Source: Fusobacterium sp.
GTDB lineage: Bacteria > Fusobacteriota > Fusobacteriia > Fusobacteriales > Fusobacteriaceae
DNA: 56,119 bases
Reading direction: 5' to 3'
Assembly (NCBI RefSeq): GCF_032477075.1
Contig: NZ_JAWDXO010000019.1
Coordinates: forward strand, 1-56,119
A program made the position numbers and the translations under genes. Shown in pieces: positions 8,913 through 16,655 of the stretch. How positions within the stretch are numbered: position 1 is the stretch's first letter; every line of letters starts with the position of its first letter. The notes under the pieces are model-generated. The model saw only the letters and a program-made list of their open reading frames with translations, was not told the origin of the DNA and made no database searches.

Positions 8913-9521
8913 ATAGAATAGTAACTAATAAGTTTTTAAATAAGATGTGAAATGTGATTTGTATTTGGTATATATGGATAGAATAGTAACTAATAAGTTT
9001 TTAAATAGTTTTCCCTTATATTCCATATCCATTTCAAACTTTATAGAATAGTAACTAATAAGTTTTTAAATAAACTTTTAAACTATTTAATAGTGTTCTG
9101 CTTGTCGATAGAATAGTAACTAATAAGTTTTTAAATACAACTTTATTTTTTTGTTGCTTGCCGTCGATGTTGATAGAATAGTAACTAATAAGTTTTTAAA
9201 TTTCTTTAATTTAATAAGATACTACAAGTTTGTTTCATAGAATAGTAACTAATAAGTTTTTAAATCTATATTGATTTTAAAGGCTGTACAAATACATCAT
9301 ATAGAATAGTAACTAATAAGTTTTTAAATACAACTTTATTTTTTTGTTGCTTGCCGTCGATGTTATAGAATAGTAACTAATAAGTTTTTAAATTCTAGTC
9401 CTCCTATGCCATAAATTCAGCAAATTTATATAGAATAGTAACTAATAAGTTTTTAAATTTTGATTGCTTTGTAAAGCTGGTAGCATAGATTGAGTAGAAT
9501 ATTAACTTATTAGTTTTAAAT
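8913..9521 (+). CRISPR. Type I-B CRISPR array, ten repeats and nine spacers
   Basis: The 29-nt repeat begins ATAGAATAGT, has a central AACT-AATA-AGTT mini-hairpin and ends TTTAAAT. Repeats start at 8913, 8978, 9043, 9108, 9173, 9237, 9301, 9365 and 9430, and all nine are identical. A tenth, 28-nt diverged copy is at 9494-9521. Spacers are 35 or 36 nt. Spacer 4 (9137-9172) and spacer 7 (9330-9364) are the same sequence apart from one extra base at the end of spacer 4. The cas genes and leader lie on the left, so the array should be transcribed on +. The crRNA 5' tag would be about TTTTAAAT by analogy with other type I-B systems. Confidence 0.98.
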
Positions 9522-9542
9522 TTTCATGAGATCAAATATAAA

Positions 9543-9570
9543 AACAGGCTAAGAATTTTTTTAGCCTGTT
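9543..9570 (-). terminator. Intrinsic terminator facing the thr operon
   Basis: A perfect 10-bp stem (AACAGGCTAA at 9543-9552, TTAGCCTGTT at 9561-9570) is followed on the - strand by TTTTTATATTT. It would stop minus-strand transcription before it runs antisense into the CRISPR array. The + side lacks a U-tract. Confidence 0.7.
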
Positions 9571-9739
9571 GTAATATTAGCAGTTCTAAAAATTGATTTT
9601 TAAAGAATAAGTATAAAATATCAGTATCCAAAGGATTGTATTTAACAATAATTTTCTTTCCTTTCAGAGAAGTTAAAAAATTATTGGTATAAATAAAGTT
9701 ATTAAATCTTAAAAAAGATTTACTTGTTTTTATGCTGGT
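9571..9739 (-). pseudogene. Remnant of a Mu/TnsB-type transposase C-terminal domain
   Basis: Read on -, this stretch has no start codon but translates through a frame containing FLRFNNFIYTNNFLTSLKGK and then KIIVKYNPLDTDILYLFFKN. This resembles the small beta-barrel domain at the end of Mu-type DDE transposases (pattern: I-Y, then L-x-GKK-V-V-R-Y-x-P-x-D followed by a V-Y-V-like strand). The frame has a stop upstream and runs on through the terminator hairpin, so the gene is broken. No catalytic DDE part is present nearby. The assignment rests on a motif read by eye. Confidence 0.4.
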
Positions 9740-9781
9740 TTACTGAAGAAAGATATCAAATTCACAAACACATGGAATATC

Positions 9782-9955
9782 CTATATCATTTCATATTTA
9801 AGTAAAAAATTATTTTTCTCATCATCTAAATAGATATATGAATCAAGAAAGTTTTTTATATCTTCTTTAAGAAAAGAGATAAATTTTTTAATTTTCTCAT
9901 CTTCAGTAAAATATTTAGAGACCTTTATAGAAATATTATCATAGATTTCTTTCAA
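9782..9955 (-). pseudogene. Short orphan coding fragment, possible gene remnant
   Basis: A minus-strand frame of about 57 codons, opening at a TTG without a good ribosome binding site, reads KEIYDNISIKVSKYF, then a lysine-rich helix and LDDEKNNFLLKYEMI before a stop. Codon use looks like real coding sequence of this genome. It lies between the transposase remnant and the regulator gene, and a neighbouring frame (IINRTSEANKDY) ends just upstream, suggesting a frameshifted older gene. I do not recognise the family. Confidence 0.3.
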
Positions 9956-9986
9956 TAATCTTTATTAGCTTCTGAGGTTCTATTTA

Positions 9987-10424
9987 TTATTCTAATGAAA
10001 GAAGCTTTGTCGAACTTACATAGTTTATTTCTTCTATTCCAATAATTATATCCTCAATAGGAATAGTTATATCTGAAATATCCAAGGATATTACTACTGA
10101 TGCCACATTATTTATAGGAATATTCTGATTTATCGTAATTATATTTCCATTCACAAATGATAGATAATTAAGAACTTCAGACAAAACTCCTTTTTTATGC
10201 TCAAGCATCATAGAAACCAGAGCTTTTCTTCCTATACTGTTGTCAGAAGGAAGAAAGACATAATCTTTATATTTATAGTAAGTGCTTCTGCTGATTCCAA
10301 CAATTTTTGCAGCGTCACTTATTCCTTTTACTTTACCTTCAGTTAAAAGATTTCTAGCTTCAACTACTTTTTCAAAATAGTCTGGAAGTATTTTTTTATT
10401 GACAATAAGGTATTTTTCTTTCAT
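9987..10424 (-). CDS. HTH-ACT domain protein, probable threonine/aspartate-pathway regulator
   Basis: The 145-aa protein belongs to the small UPF0735/PheB-like group: an N-terminal helix-turn-helix (about residues 35-56, with ISDAAKIVGISRSTYYKYKD) joined to a C-terminal ACT domain (about 70-145) of the kind that binds amino acids. B. subtilis relatives regulate threonine or phenylalanine pathway genes. It is the third gene after thrC and thrB on -, nine bases after thrB, with AGGAGG before its ATG. It could sense threonine and act on the divergent hom/thr promoters, but this is inferred from domain content and context. No binding site was identified. Confidence 0.8.
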   Translation of the reverse strand: MKEKYLIVNKKILPDYFEKVVEARNLLTEGKVKGISDAAKIVGISRSTYYKYKDYVFLPSDNSIGRKALVSMMLEHKKGVLSEVLNYLSFVNGNIITINQNIPINNVASVVISLDISDITIPIEDIIIGIEEINYVSSTKLLSLE

Positions 10425-10433
10425 AATATCCTC

Positions 10434-11309
10434 CTATAAAACAACTGCTCCTTTCATATCTATATCTAAAGTTCTGATAATCCAGCTGTTTTTTAGATTT
10501 TTTATCTCATATTCTATCTTCCACTGAAAATCTTTAGTTTTTGCAATATTCATCAATGTTGGTCCTGATCCACTGATAAAAAGAGCTGTATTTCCATTTT
10601 TTTCACAAATTTCTTTTACTTCTTCATATTCATTGATAAGAACATTTCTGTATTTTTCATGAAGTCTGTCAGAGAGAGCTTTTTTTATAAGAAGTTCATC
10701 ACCATTTTCAAGAGCTTTCAATAAAACAGCAATTCTTGATACATTGTACACTGCATCTTGATATGGTATTTCAGATGGAAGAACTTTTCTTGCTTCCGCT
10801 GTAGATAATCTAAAATCTGGCACTAGTGCACAGAAATAAAGATTTTCACTAATATTATATTGAACAGTATATGGAATACCATCTTCCACTAAAGAAGCTG
10901 TAAGGCCTCCAAAAAGAGCTGGGGCTATATTATCAGGATGCCCTTCAATATCATTGCATATTTTAAATATCTCATCCTTAGATAATGGATTTCCAGCAAT
11001 AATATTTGCCCCCATTACTCCCCCAATGATACAGGCAGCACTGCTTCCCAGCCCTCTGGATACAGGAATATCACTTTTTATACTTATTTCTATACCAGCA
11101 ACAGGATAGTTTAGAATTTCTAAAGTCTTCTTAAATGATGTATATACTAAATTAGAATCATTTTGATATTTTTCTTCACAACCAACAATTCTTAAACCAT
11201 ATTCAATTCTTTTAAAAGTAAAATATGAATAAAGTTTAAAAGCAAGTCCCAAAGTATCAAAACCAGGACCAATATTTGCTGTAGTTGCAGGGACTTTTAC
11301 AGTAATCAT
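10434..11309 (-). CDS. thrB: Homoserine kinase
   Basis: ThrB phosphorylates homoserine to O-phosphohomoserine, the substrate of the threonine synthase encoded just upstream. The 291-aa chain is a GHMP kinase: an N-terminal VKVPATTANIGPGFDTLGLA motif, the ATP-binding loop PVSRGLGSSAA at about residues 83-93, and a C-terminal SGSGPTL motif. The ATG overlaps the thrC stop by four bases (ATGA), so the two are translationally coupled. It is cytoplasmic and of normal length. Confidence 0.95.
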   Translation of the reverse strand: MITVKVPATTANIGPGFDTLGLAFKLYSYFTFKRIEYGLRIVGCEEKYQNDSNLVYTSFKKTLEILNYPVAGIEISIKSDIPVSRGLGSSAACIIGGVMGANIIAGNPLSKDEIFKICNDIEGHPDNIAPALFGGLTASLVEDGIPYTVQYNISENLYFCALVPDFRLSTAEARKVLPSEIPYQDAVYNVSRIAVLLKALENGDELLIKKALSDRLHEKYRNVLINEYEEVKEICEKNGNTALFISGSGPTLMNIAKTKDFQWKIEYEIKNLKNSWIIRTLDIDMKGAVVL

Positions 11310-12784
11310 AATATCACCTCAAAACAGTTTTTCATATCTTCTTTATTTATAATTGAAGTATGTATATCTTTTTTATTTTTTAAATTTTTAAGATTTTCAG
11401 GGATAGGAACTCCTGTTTTTTCACTTAACAATTCCATAATTTTAAATTCATCAGAATTATTTTCTCCAAAGAGAGATTCATAAACAGCTTTGCTGAATTT
11501 ATATGGACTGGCTGTAGCTAAAACTATATTTTTATGTTTAGAATCTTTCTCTTTAAATTCTTTCATGACATTGTATGCTACAGCAGTATGTGTATCTAAA
11601 AGATAATTATATTCATTATAGACATTTTTAATTGTTTCACTTGTTTGTAAATCATTAGTATATCCAGCATAAAATAGATTATCTATGCAATTTTTTATTT
11701 CTTGAGTTACAGTATATTTTCCATCAGATTTTAATTCATCCATAAGTGATTTTATATATTTATTATCATTTCCACTTAAATGGTATATAAGTCTTTCCAA
11801 ATTACTAGATATTAATATATCCATAGATGGAGATAATGTTTTATAGAATGGACGATTTCTATCATATGTTCCAGTTTGAATAAAATCATATAAAACATTG
11901 TTTTCATTAGAAGCACATATTAATTTATTTACAGGGAGTCCCATAAGTTCTGCGTAATACCCAGCAAGAATATCACCAAAATTTCCAGTAGGAACAGTAA
12001 AATTAACTTTTTCTCCTAAACTAATTTCATTGCTTTCAGCTAATTTCATATATGAATAAAAATAATAAACTATCTGGGGAACCAATCTTCCTATATTTAT
12101 AGAATTGGCAGAAGAAAGAGAATAATTTTTATTCTTTAGTTTTTTCTTTACTTCCTCATCTGTAAATATTTTCTTAACTTCACTTTGAGCATCATCAAAA
12201 TTACCATTTATAGCATAAACATATGTATTATTTCCCTCTTGTGATATCATTTGCTTTTCCTGTACTTTGCTGACCCCATCATTTGGAAAAAAGACCAGTA
12301 TTTTTATTCCCTCAATATTTTTGAAGCCTTCTAAAGCAGCTTTTCCAGTATCTCCAGAAGTTGCTGTTAATATGAGAATTTTTTCTTTTATTTTATTTAG
12401 TTTTAATGCCTCAGTAGAAAGGTATGGAAGTACAGACAGAGCCACATCTTTAAAAGCAGAAGTAGGCCCATGAAATAGCTCTAATATATAGTCATTTCCA
12501 ACCTTAACTAAAGGAGTTATGTCATTAGAACTAAATTTTTTATCATAAGCACTTTCTACACAATATTTTATACTTTTTTCTGGATAGTCATCTAATATTT
12601 TAGAAAGAATTATTTCAGCTATTTCAGTATATTTTTTACCTTTTAATTCAGAAATATTTATCTTTAGATTTTTCATATCTCTTCTTACAAAAAGTCCTCC
12701 ATCACTTGCAATTCCTTTTATTACAGCTTGTGAAGCTGAGCATGCTATATTTTGTTCTCTTGTACTTTCAAATTTGCTGTTCAT
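11306..12784 (-). CDS. thrC: Threonine synthase
   Basis: ThrC converts O-phosphohomoserine to threonine and phosphate using pyridoxal phosphate. The 492-aa length and N-terminal lid segment (YTEIAEIILSKIL) place it in the longer E. coli/yeast-like class. The cofactor lysine is Lys112 in HGPTSAFKD, the phosphate-binding loop is LTATSGDTGKAA at about 138-149, and PTGNFGD follows later. GGAGG precedes the ATG. It is the first gene of thrC-thrB-regulator, transcribed away from hom-lysC-asd. Confidence 0.95.
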   Translation of the reverse strand: MNSKFESTREQNIACSASQAVIKGIASDGGLFVRRDMKNLKINISELKGKKYTEIAEIILSKILDDYPEKSIKYCVESAYDKKFSSNDITPLVKVGNDYILELFHGPTSAFKDVALSVLPYLSTEALKLNKIKEKILILTATSGDTGKAALEGFKNIEGIKILVFFPNDGVSKVQEKQMISQEGNNTYVYAINGNFDDAQSEVKKIFTDEEVKKKLKNKNYSLSSANSINIGRLVPQIVYYFYSYMKLAESNEISLGEKVNFTVPTGNFGDILAGYYAELMGLPVNKLICASNENNVLYDFIQTGTYDRNRPFYKTLSPSMDILISSNLERLIYHLSGNDNKYIKSLMDELKSDGKYTVTQEIKNCIDNLFYAGYTNDLQTSETIKNVYNEYNYLLDTHTAVAYNVMKEFKEKDSKHKNIVLATASPYKFSKAVYESLFGENNSDEFKIMELLSEKTGVPIPENLKNLKNKKDIHTSIINKEDMKNCFEVIL

Positions 12785-12805
12785 AAATTTTCCTCCAAAT
12801 TGTTA

Positions 12806-12834
12806 TTGCATTTACCTACTTGCTATGATATAAT
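12806..12834 (+). promoter_or_regulatory. Candidate hom-lysC-asd promoter
   Basis: TTGCAT (12806-12811), a 17-base spacer and TATAAT (12829-12834) with an extended -10 TG two bases before it make a strong predicted promoter. It overlaps the divergent thrC promoter. Confidence 0.65.
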
Positions 12835-12853
12835 GTTTTTCAAATAAATACAA
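12825..12853 (-). promoter_or_regulatory. Candidate thrC operon promoter
   Basis: Read on -, TTGTAT (12848-12853) is followed after 17 bases by TATCAT (12825-12830). It overlaps the + promoter for hom, so a single bound regulator could switch both operons. Confidence 0.5.
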
Positions 12854-12898
12854 GTGTTTTTCTTATAAAAACAAAAAATAATTTGAAAGGGGTAAAAT

Positions 12899-14062
12899 AT
12901 GAAAATAGGATTATTAGGTTTTGGAACAGTAGGAAGTGGAGTATATGAGATACTAAAGAGCAGTTCAACCAATAATATAGAAGTGAAAAAAATTCTTGTA
13001 AAAGATGAAAAAGATAAAGTTATGGATATAATAACTACAGACGCAGAAGAAATATTAAATGATAAAGATATTGACTTAGTAGTGGAAGTAATGGGAGGAA
13101 TTCATCCTGCATATGAGTATATAATAAAATCCTTAAAAAATAAAAAAAATGTAGTAACTGCAAATAAAGCAGTAGTAGCTGCATATTTAAAGGAGTTTAC
13201 CAAAATGGCTTATGAGAATGGTGTATCATTTGAATATGAAGCAAGTGTCTGTGGTGGAATTCCATGGATAAAGTCTTTAGAAAAAGCAAAAAGAATAGAT
13301 GAGATAAGCGAAGTGTATGGGATATTTAATGGAACAAGTAATTTTATATTGGATAATATGACTAAAAAAGGTTATGAATTTCAGGAAATATTAAAAAAGG
13401 CACAGGAAAAAGGATATGCAGAGAGTGACCCATCAGCTGATATAGATGGAATAGATATAATGAGAAAGCTGTTGATAACTTCAAGTTTGGCTTTTGAATG
13501 TGAAATACCAGAAAAAGAAATAGATGTTTTTGGAATAAGAAATATACAAAAAGAAGATATAGAATATTTTAATAATATTCGTTATACAGTAAAACTTATT
13601 GCAAAAGGAAAAAAAGCAGAAAATAACTATTGTGCTGCAGTAGAACCAGTACTTTTTAAAAATGACAGAATAGAAGCAGCAGTACCCCAAAATTTTAATA
13701 TAGGAACTATTTCTGGAAAAACTATAGGAGAATTAAAATTTTATGGACAGGGAGCAGGTAAACTGCCAACTGGAAATGCAATAGTACAGGATATAATTGA
13801 TATTATGGAAGCTAAAGGAAATTTAATTGAAAGAAAATTTGAGAAAAGTTTAATAAAAGACAGTTCTCTAATAAGTGGGAAATACTATGTAAGAATTAAT
13901 GATGAACAATTTATAAAAGATAATTCTGATATTATTGAAAAAAAATTAGAATATTCAGGAAATATTATTTATATAACTAAAGAGATAGACTGCAGTGCTA
14001 TGAAAAAAGCAGCAGAAAAATATCTGGAAAAAGAAATATTTTATGCTAGATTTGAGAACTAG
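12899..14062 (+). CDS. hom: Homoserine dehydrogenase
   Basis: Hom reduces aspartate semialdehyde to homoserine with NAD(P)H. The 387-aa chain starts with the Rossmann motif GLLGFGTVGSGV, followed by TANKAVVA near residue 88 and the catalytic-domain segments YEASVCGGIPWI and GTSNFILDNM. Many relatives run to ~430 aa with a full C-terminal ACT domain. Here the tail after about residue 320 is short and only vaguely ACT-like, so classic threonine feedback may be weakened. It begins the + operon and lysC follows 18 bases later. Confidence 0.95.
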   Translation: MKIGLLGFGTVGSGVYEILKSSSTNNIEVKKILVKDEKDKVMDIITTDAEEILNDKDIDLVVEVMGGIHPAYEYIIKSLKNKKNVVTANKAVVAAYLKEFTKMAYENGVSFEYEASVCGGIPWIKSLEKAKRIDEISEVYGIFNGTSNFILDNMTKKGYEFQEILKKAQEKGYAESDPSADIDGIDIMRKLLITSSLAFECEIPEKEIDVFGIRNIQKEDIEYFNNIRYTVKLIAKGKKAENNYCAAVEPVLFKNDRIEAAVPQNFNIGTISGKTIGELKFYGQGAGKLPTGNAIVQDIIDIMEAKGNLIERKFEKSLIKDSSLISGKYYVRINDEQFIKDNSDIIEKKLEYSGNIIYITKEIDCSAMKKAAEKYLEKEIFYARFEN

Positions 14063-14080
14063 AAATTAAAGGAGACTAAA

Positions 14081-15403
14081 ATGATAAAAGTAGCAAAATT
14101 TGGAGGATCATCACTAGCTGATGCAGAACAGTTTAAAAAAGTAAAAAATATAATAGAAAATGATGAAAACAGAAGGATTGTAGTAGTGTCAGCTGCTGGA
14201 AAAAGATTTAAAGAAGATAATAAAATAACTGATTTATTATATCTTTGTTATGCTCATATAAAGTATTCTGTTTCATATGAAAGTATGTTTTCTATAATAG
14301 AAAACAGATATTTAGAAATAAGAGATGAATTAGGATTGAAATGTAATCTTGAGAGTGAATTCAGAATAATAAAAAGCAGAATGAAAAAAGGAATGAACAG
14401 AGATTATTTGGTGAGCAGAGGAGAATATCTTGCTGGAATGTTAATGGCAGAATATTTAGGATACGATTTTATAGATGCTGAAAATGTAATATTTTTTGAT
14501 TATAATGGAAAAGTAGATACTGAAAAAACAAGAGAAGCAATGGAAAAAGCAGTAGAAAGAAGTCCTAAGGGAGTTATTCCGGGATTTTATGGTACATTAC
14601 CAAATGGAGAAATAAAACTTTTTTCCAGAGGAGGTTCAGATATAACAGGAGCTATAGTTTCAGATTGTATAAAAGCTGCTATTTATGAGAACTGGACTGA
14701 TGTGTCTGGAATACTAATGGCAGACCCAAATGTAGTTAAAGATCCTAAGAGAATAGAAATAATAACATATAGTGAATTGAGAGAGCTTTCATATATGGGA
14801 GCTAATGTGCTTCATACTGATGCAGTAGCACCAGTAAAAAAAGCTAATATTCCTATCAATATCAAAAATACAAATGCTCCAGAAAACCCTGGAACTATAA
14901 TCGTTGATGAGAATAATGAGCTGTTGAAAAATACCAAAAATTATTTTATAACTGGAATAGCAGGAAAAAAAGATTTTTCTGTTATATCAATATATAAAGA
15001 TCATATGTCAGGAGAAGTAGGAGCTATAAGAAAAGCTTTAGAGATATTTGAAAAGTATAAAGTAAGTATAGAACATATTCCTACTGGGATAGATACATTT
15101 TCTATAGTGGCAGCCACTGAGAATATAAAAAAATATCTTTATGAAATAGTGGCAGATCTCAAAAGGGAATGTGAACCTTCTGAAGTAAAAGTGATAGATA
15201 ATATAAGTCTTATAGCTACTGTAGGAAGAAATATGGCTGACAGACCTGGAATGTCTGGAAAACTTTTTGCTGCTATAGGGAACAGCGGAGTAAATATCAG
15301 AATGATATCTCAAGGGTCAGATGAGATAAATATTATAGTTGGAGTTGAAAATGAAGATTTTGAAAAAGCAATAAATGTTATATATAATAATTTTGTTATT
15401 TAA
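14081..15403 (+). CDS. lysC: Aspartate kinase
   Basis: This enzyme makes aspartyl phosphate, the entry step of the lysine/threonine/methionine pathway. The 440-aa protein opens with the kinase motif VAKFGGSSLADAEQF, contains SRGGSDITGA near residue 186, and ends with tandem ACT domains (from about residue 290; TVGRNMADRPGMSGKLFAAI and NIRMISQGSDEINI). It resembles the monofunctional, allosteric type with an extra insert in the kinase part (B. subtilis YclM-like), so feedback control by lysine and/or threonine is likely. The gene sits 18 bases after hom and 12 before asd. Confidence 0.94.
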   Translation: MIKVAKFGGSSLADAEQFKKVKNIIENDENRRIVVVSAAGKRFKEDNKITDLLYLCYAHIKYSVSYESMFSIIENRYLEIRDELGLKCNLESEFRIIKSRMKKGMNRDYLVSRGEYLAGMLMAEYLGYDFIDAENVIFFDYNGKVDTEKTREAMEKAVERSPKGVIPGFYGTLPNGEIKLFSRGGSDITGAIVSDCIKAAIYENWTDVSGILMADPNVVKDPKRIEIITYSELRELSYMGANVLHTDAVAPVKKANIPINIKNTNAPENPGTIIVDENNELLKNTKNYFITGIAGKKDFSVISIYKDHMSGEVGAIRKALEIFEKYKVSIEHIPTGIDTFSIVAATENIKKYLYEIVADLKRECEPSEVKVIDNISLIATVGRNMADRPGMSGKLFAAIGNSGVNIRMISQGSDEINIIVGVENEDFEKAINVIYNNFVI

Positions 15404-15415
15404 GGAGATATAAAA

Positions 15416-16441
15416 ATGAAAAAATATAATATAGGAATACTAGGAGCTACAGGAGCAGTAGGTAAAGAAATGATGAAAGTATTAGAAGAAAGAAATTTTC
15501 CAGTAGAAAATATAAGACTTTTTGCCAGCAGCAGAAGTGCTGGGAAAAAAGTATTTTTTAAAGGAAAAGAGTATGAAATAGAAGAGGCTAAAAAAGGAAT
15601 TTATGAAGGAATAGACATATTATTAGGAGCAGTGGAAAATGAACAGGCTAAGGAATTTATTCCATCTGCAATAGAAAATGGTGTAGTAGTGATAGACAAC
15701 AGTAGCGCTTATAGAATGGTAGATGATGTACCTCTTATAGTTCCAGAAGTAAATTCAGAAGCTGTAGAAGCCCATAAGGGACTTATTGCAAATCCAAATT
15801 GTGCAACTATAATAGGACTGGTAGCAGTAAATGAACTTAATAAATATTCTGAAATAGAAAGAATGATAGTATCTACTTATCAAGCTGTATCAGGTGCTGG
15901 AAGTGGTGGAATAACTGAATTGAATGCAGAAATAAAAGCTATAGCAGAAGGAAAGGATTTTACTATGGAAACATTTCCTTATCAGATAGCTTATAACTTA
16001 ATACCACAGATAGGAGGCTTTGATGAAAAAGGGTACAGTTCAGAAGAAATGAAATTTCAGAATGAAGGAAGAAAAATATTAAATAATCCCAAGTTAAAAG
16101 TTAACTGTACATGTATTAGGGTTCCAGTGTATAGAAGTCATTCTGAATCTATAACTATTGAATTTAAAGATAAAATAGATGCAGAAAAAGCAAGAGAAAT
16201 ATTAAGCAAAGCAGATGGGGTAAAATTAGTAGATGATCCTCAAAATAAAAAATATCCTATGCCTTTAGATACAAGTGATCAAGATCTGGTATATGTTGGA
16301 AGAATAAGAGAAGATATAAGTAATGATGAAGGAAAAGGATTAACTCTTTGGTGCTGTGGAGATCAGGTACGTAAAGGAGCAGCAACTAATGCTGTTCAAA
16401 TTGCAGAACTGCTTATAAAAAAAAGAAATGATATAAAATAA
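15416..16441 (+). CDS. asd: Aspartate-semialdehyde dehydrogenase
   Basis: Asd reduces aspartyl phosphate to aspartate semialdehyde, linking LysC to Hom. The 341-aa chain has the Rossmann motif GILGATGAVGKEM, catalytic Cys129 in ANPNCATI, and His242 in VPVYRSHSE. Length and residues are normal. It is the last gene of hom-lysC-asd and is followed directly by a strong terminator. No dap or met genes follow, so this cluster is dedicated to the aspartate-threonine branch. Confidence 0.95.
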   Translation: MKKYNIGILGATGAVGKEMMKVLEERNFPVENIRLFASSRSAGKKVFFKGKEYEIEEAKKGIYEGIDILLGAVENEQAKEFIPSAIENGVVVIDNSSAYRMVDDVPLIVPEVNSEAVEAHKGLIANPNCATIIGLVAVNELNKYSEIERMIVSTYQAVSGAGSGGITELNAEIKAIAEGKDFTMETFPYQIAYNLIPQIGGFDEKGYSSEEMKFQNEGRKILNNPKLKVNCTCIRVPVYRSHSESITIEFKDKIDAEKAREILSKADGVKLVDDPQNKKYPMPLDTSDQDLVYVGRIREDISNDEGKGLTLWCCGDQVRKGAATNAVQIAELLIKKRNDIK

Positions 16442-16505
16442 AATTAGAATATCTGTATAGCTGTTATGAAAAAGCAGAATGCAGATATTCTAATTTTATT
16501 TTTAT
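16440..16505 (+). terminator. Terminator of hom-lysC-asd
   Basis: A perfect 16-bp stem (AAAATTAGAATATCTG at 16440-16455 with its complement at 16482-16497) is followed by ATTTTTAT. It begins inside the asd stop codon. Confidence 0.8.
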
Positions 16506-16596
16506 CAATATATAAAAGTCCGATAATTGAATAAATAAAAAATAAATTAATAATAAAAAACTAACATTTTCTTTCTTTAATTTCAAGAAGATTTTA

Positions 16597-16625
16597 TTGT
16601 TTTTATAATTTATCTATAATATAAT
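16597..16625 (+). promoter_or_regulatory. Candidate promoter for the SGNH-HD gene
   Basis: TTGTTT (16597-16602), a 17-base spacer and TATAAT (16620-16625) lie about 30 bases before the ATG. Confidence 0.5.
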
Positions 16626-16655
16626 TTAATTGTTAGATAAGGAGGCTGAATAAAA

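Noticed and set aside
8942..9493. Self-targeting spacers matching this window
   Set aside because: Reading the spacers against the window gave no evident match; a full-genome search could still find one.
9522..9986. A second CRISPR array or additional repeats after 9521
   Set aside because: No further repeat-like sequence is present; the stretch reads as gene remnants and a terminator.
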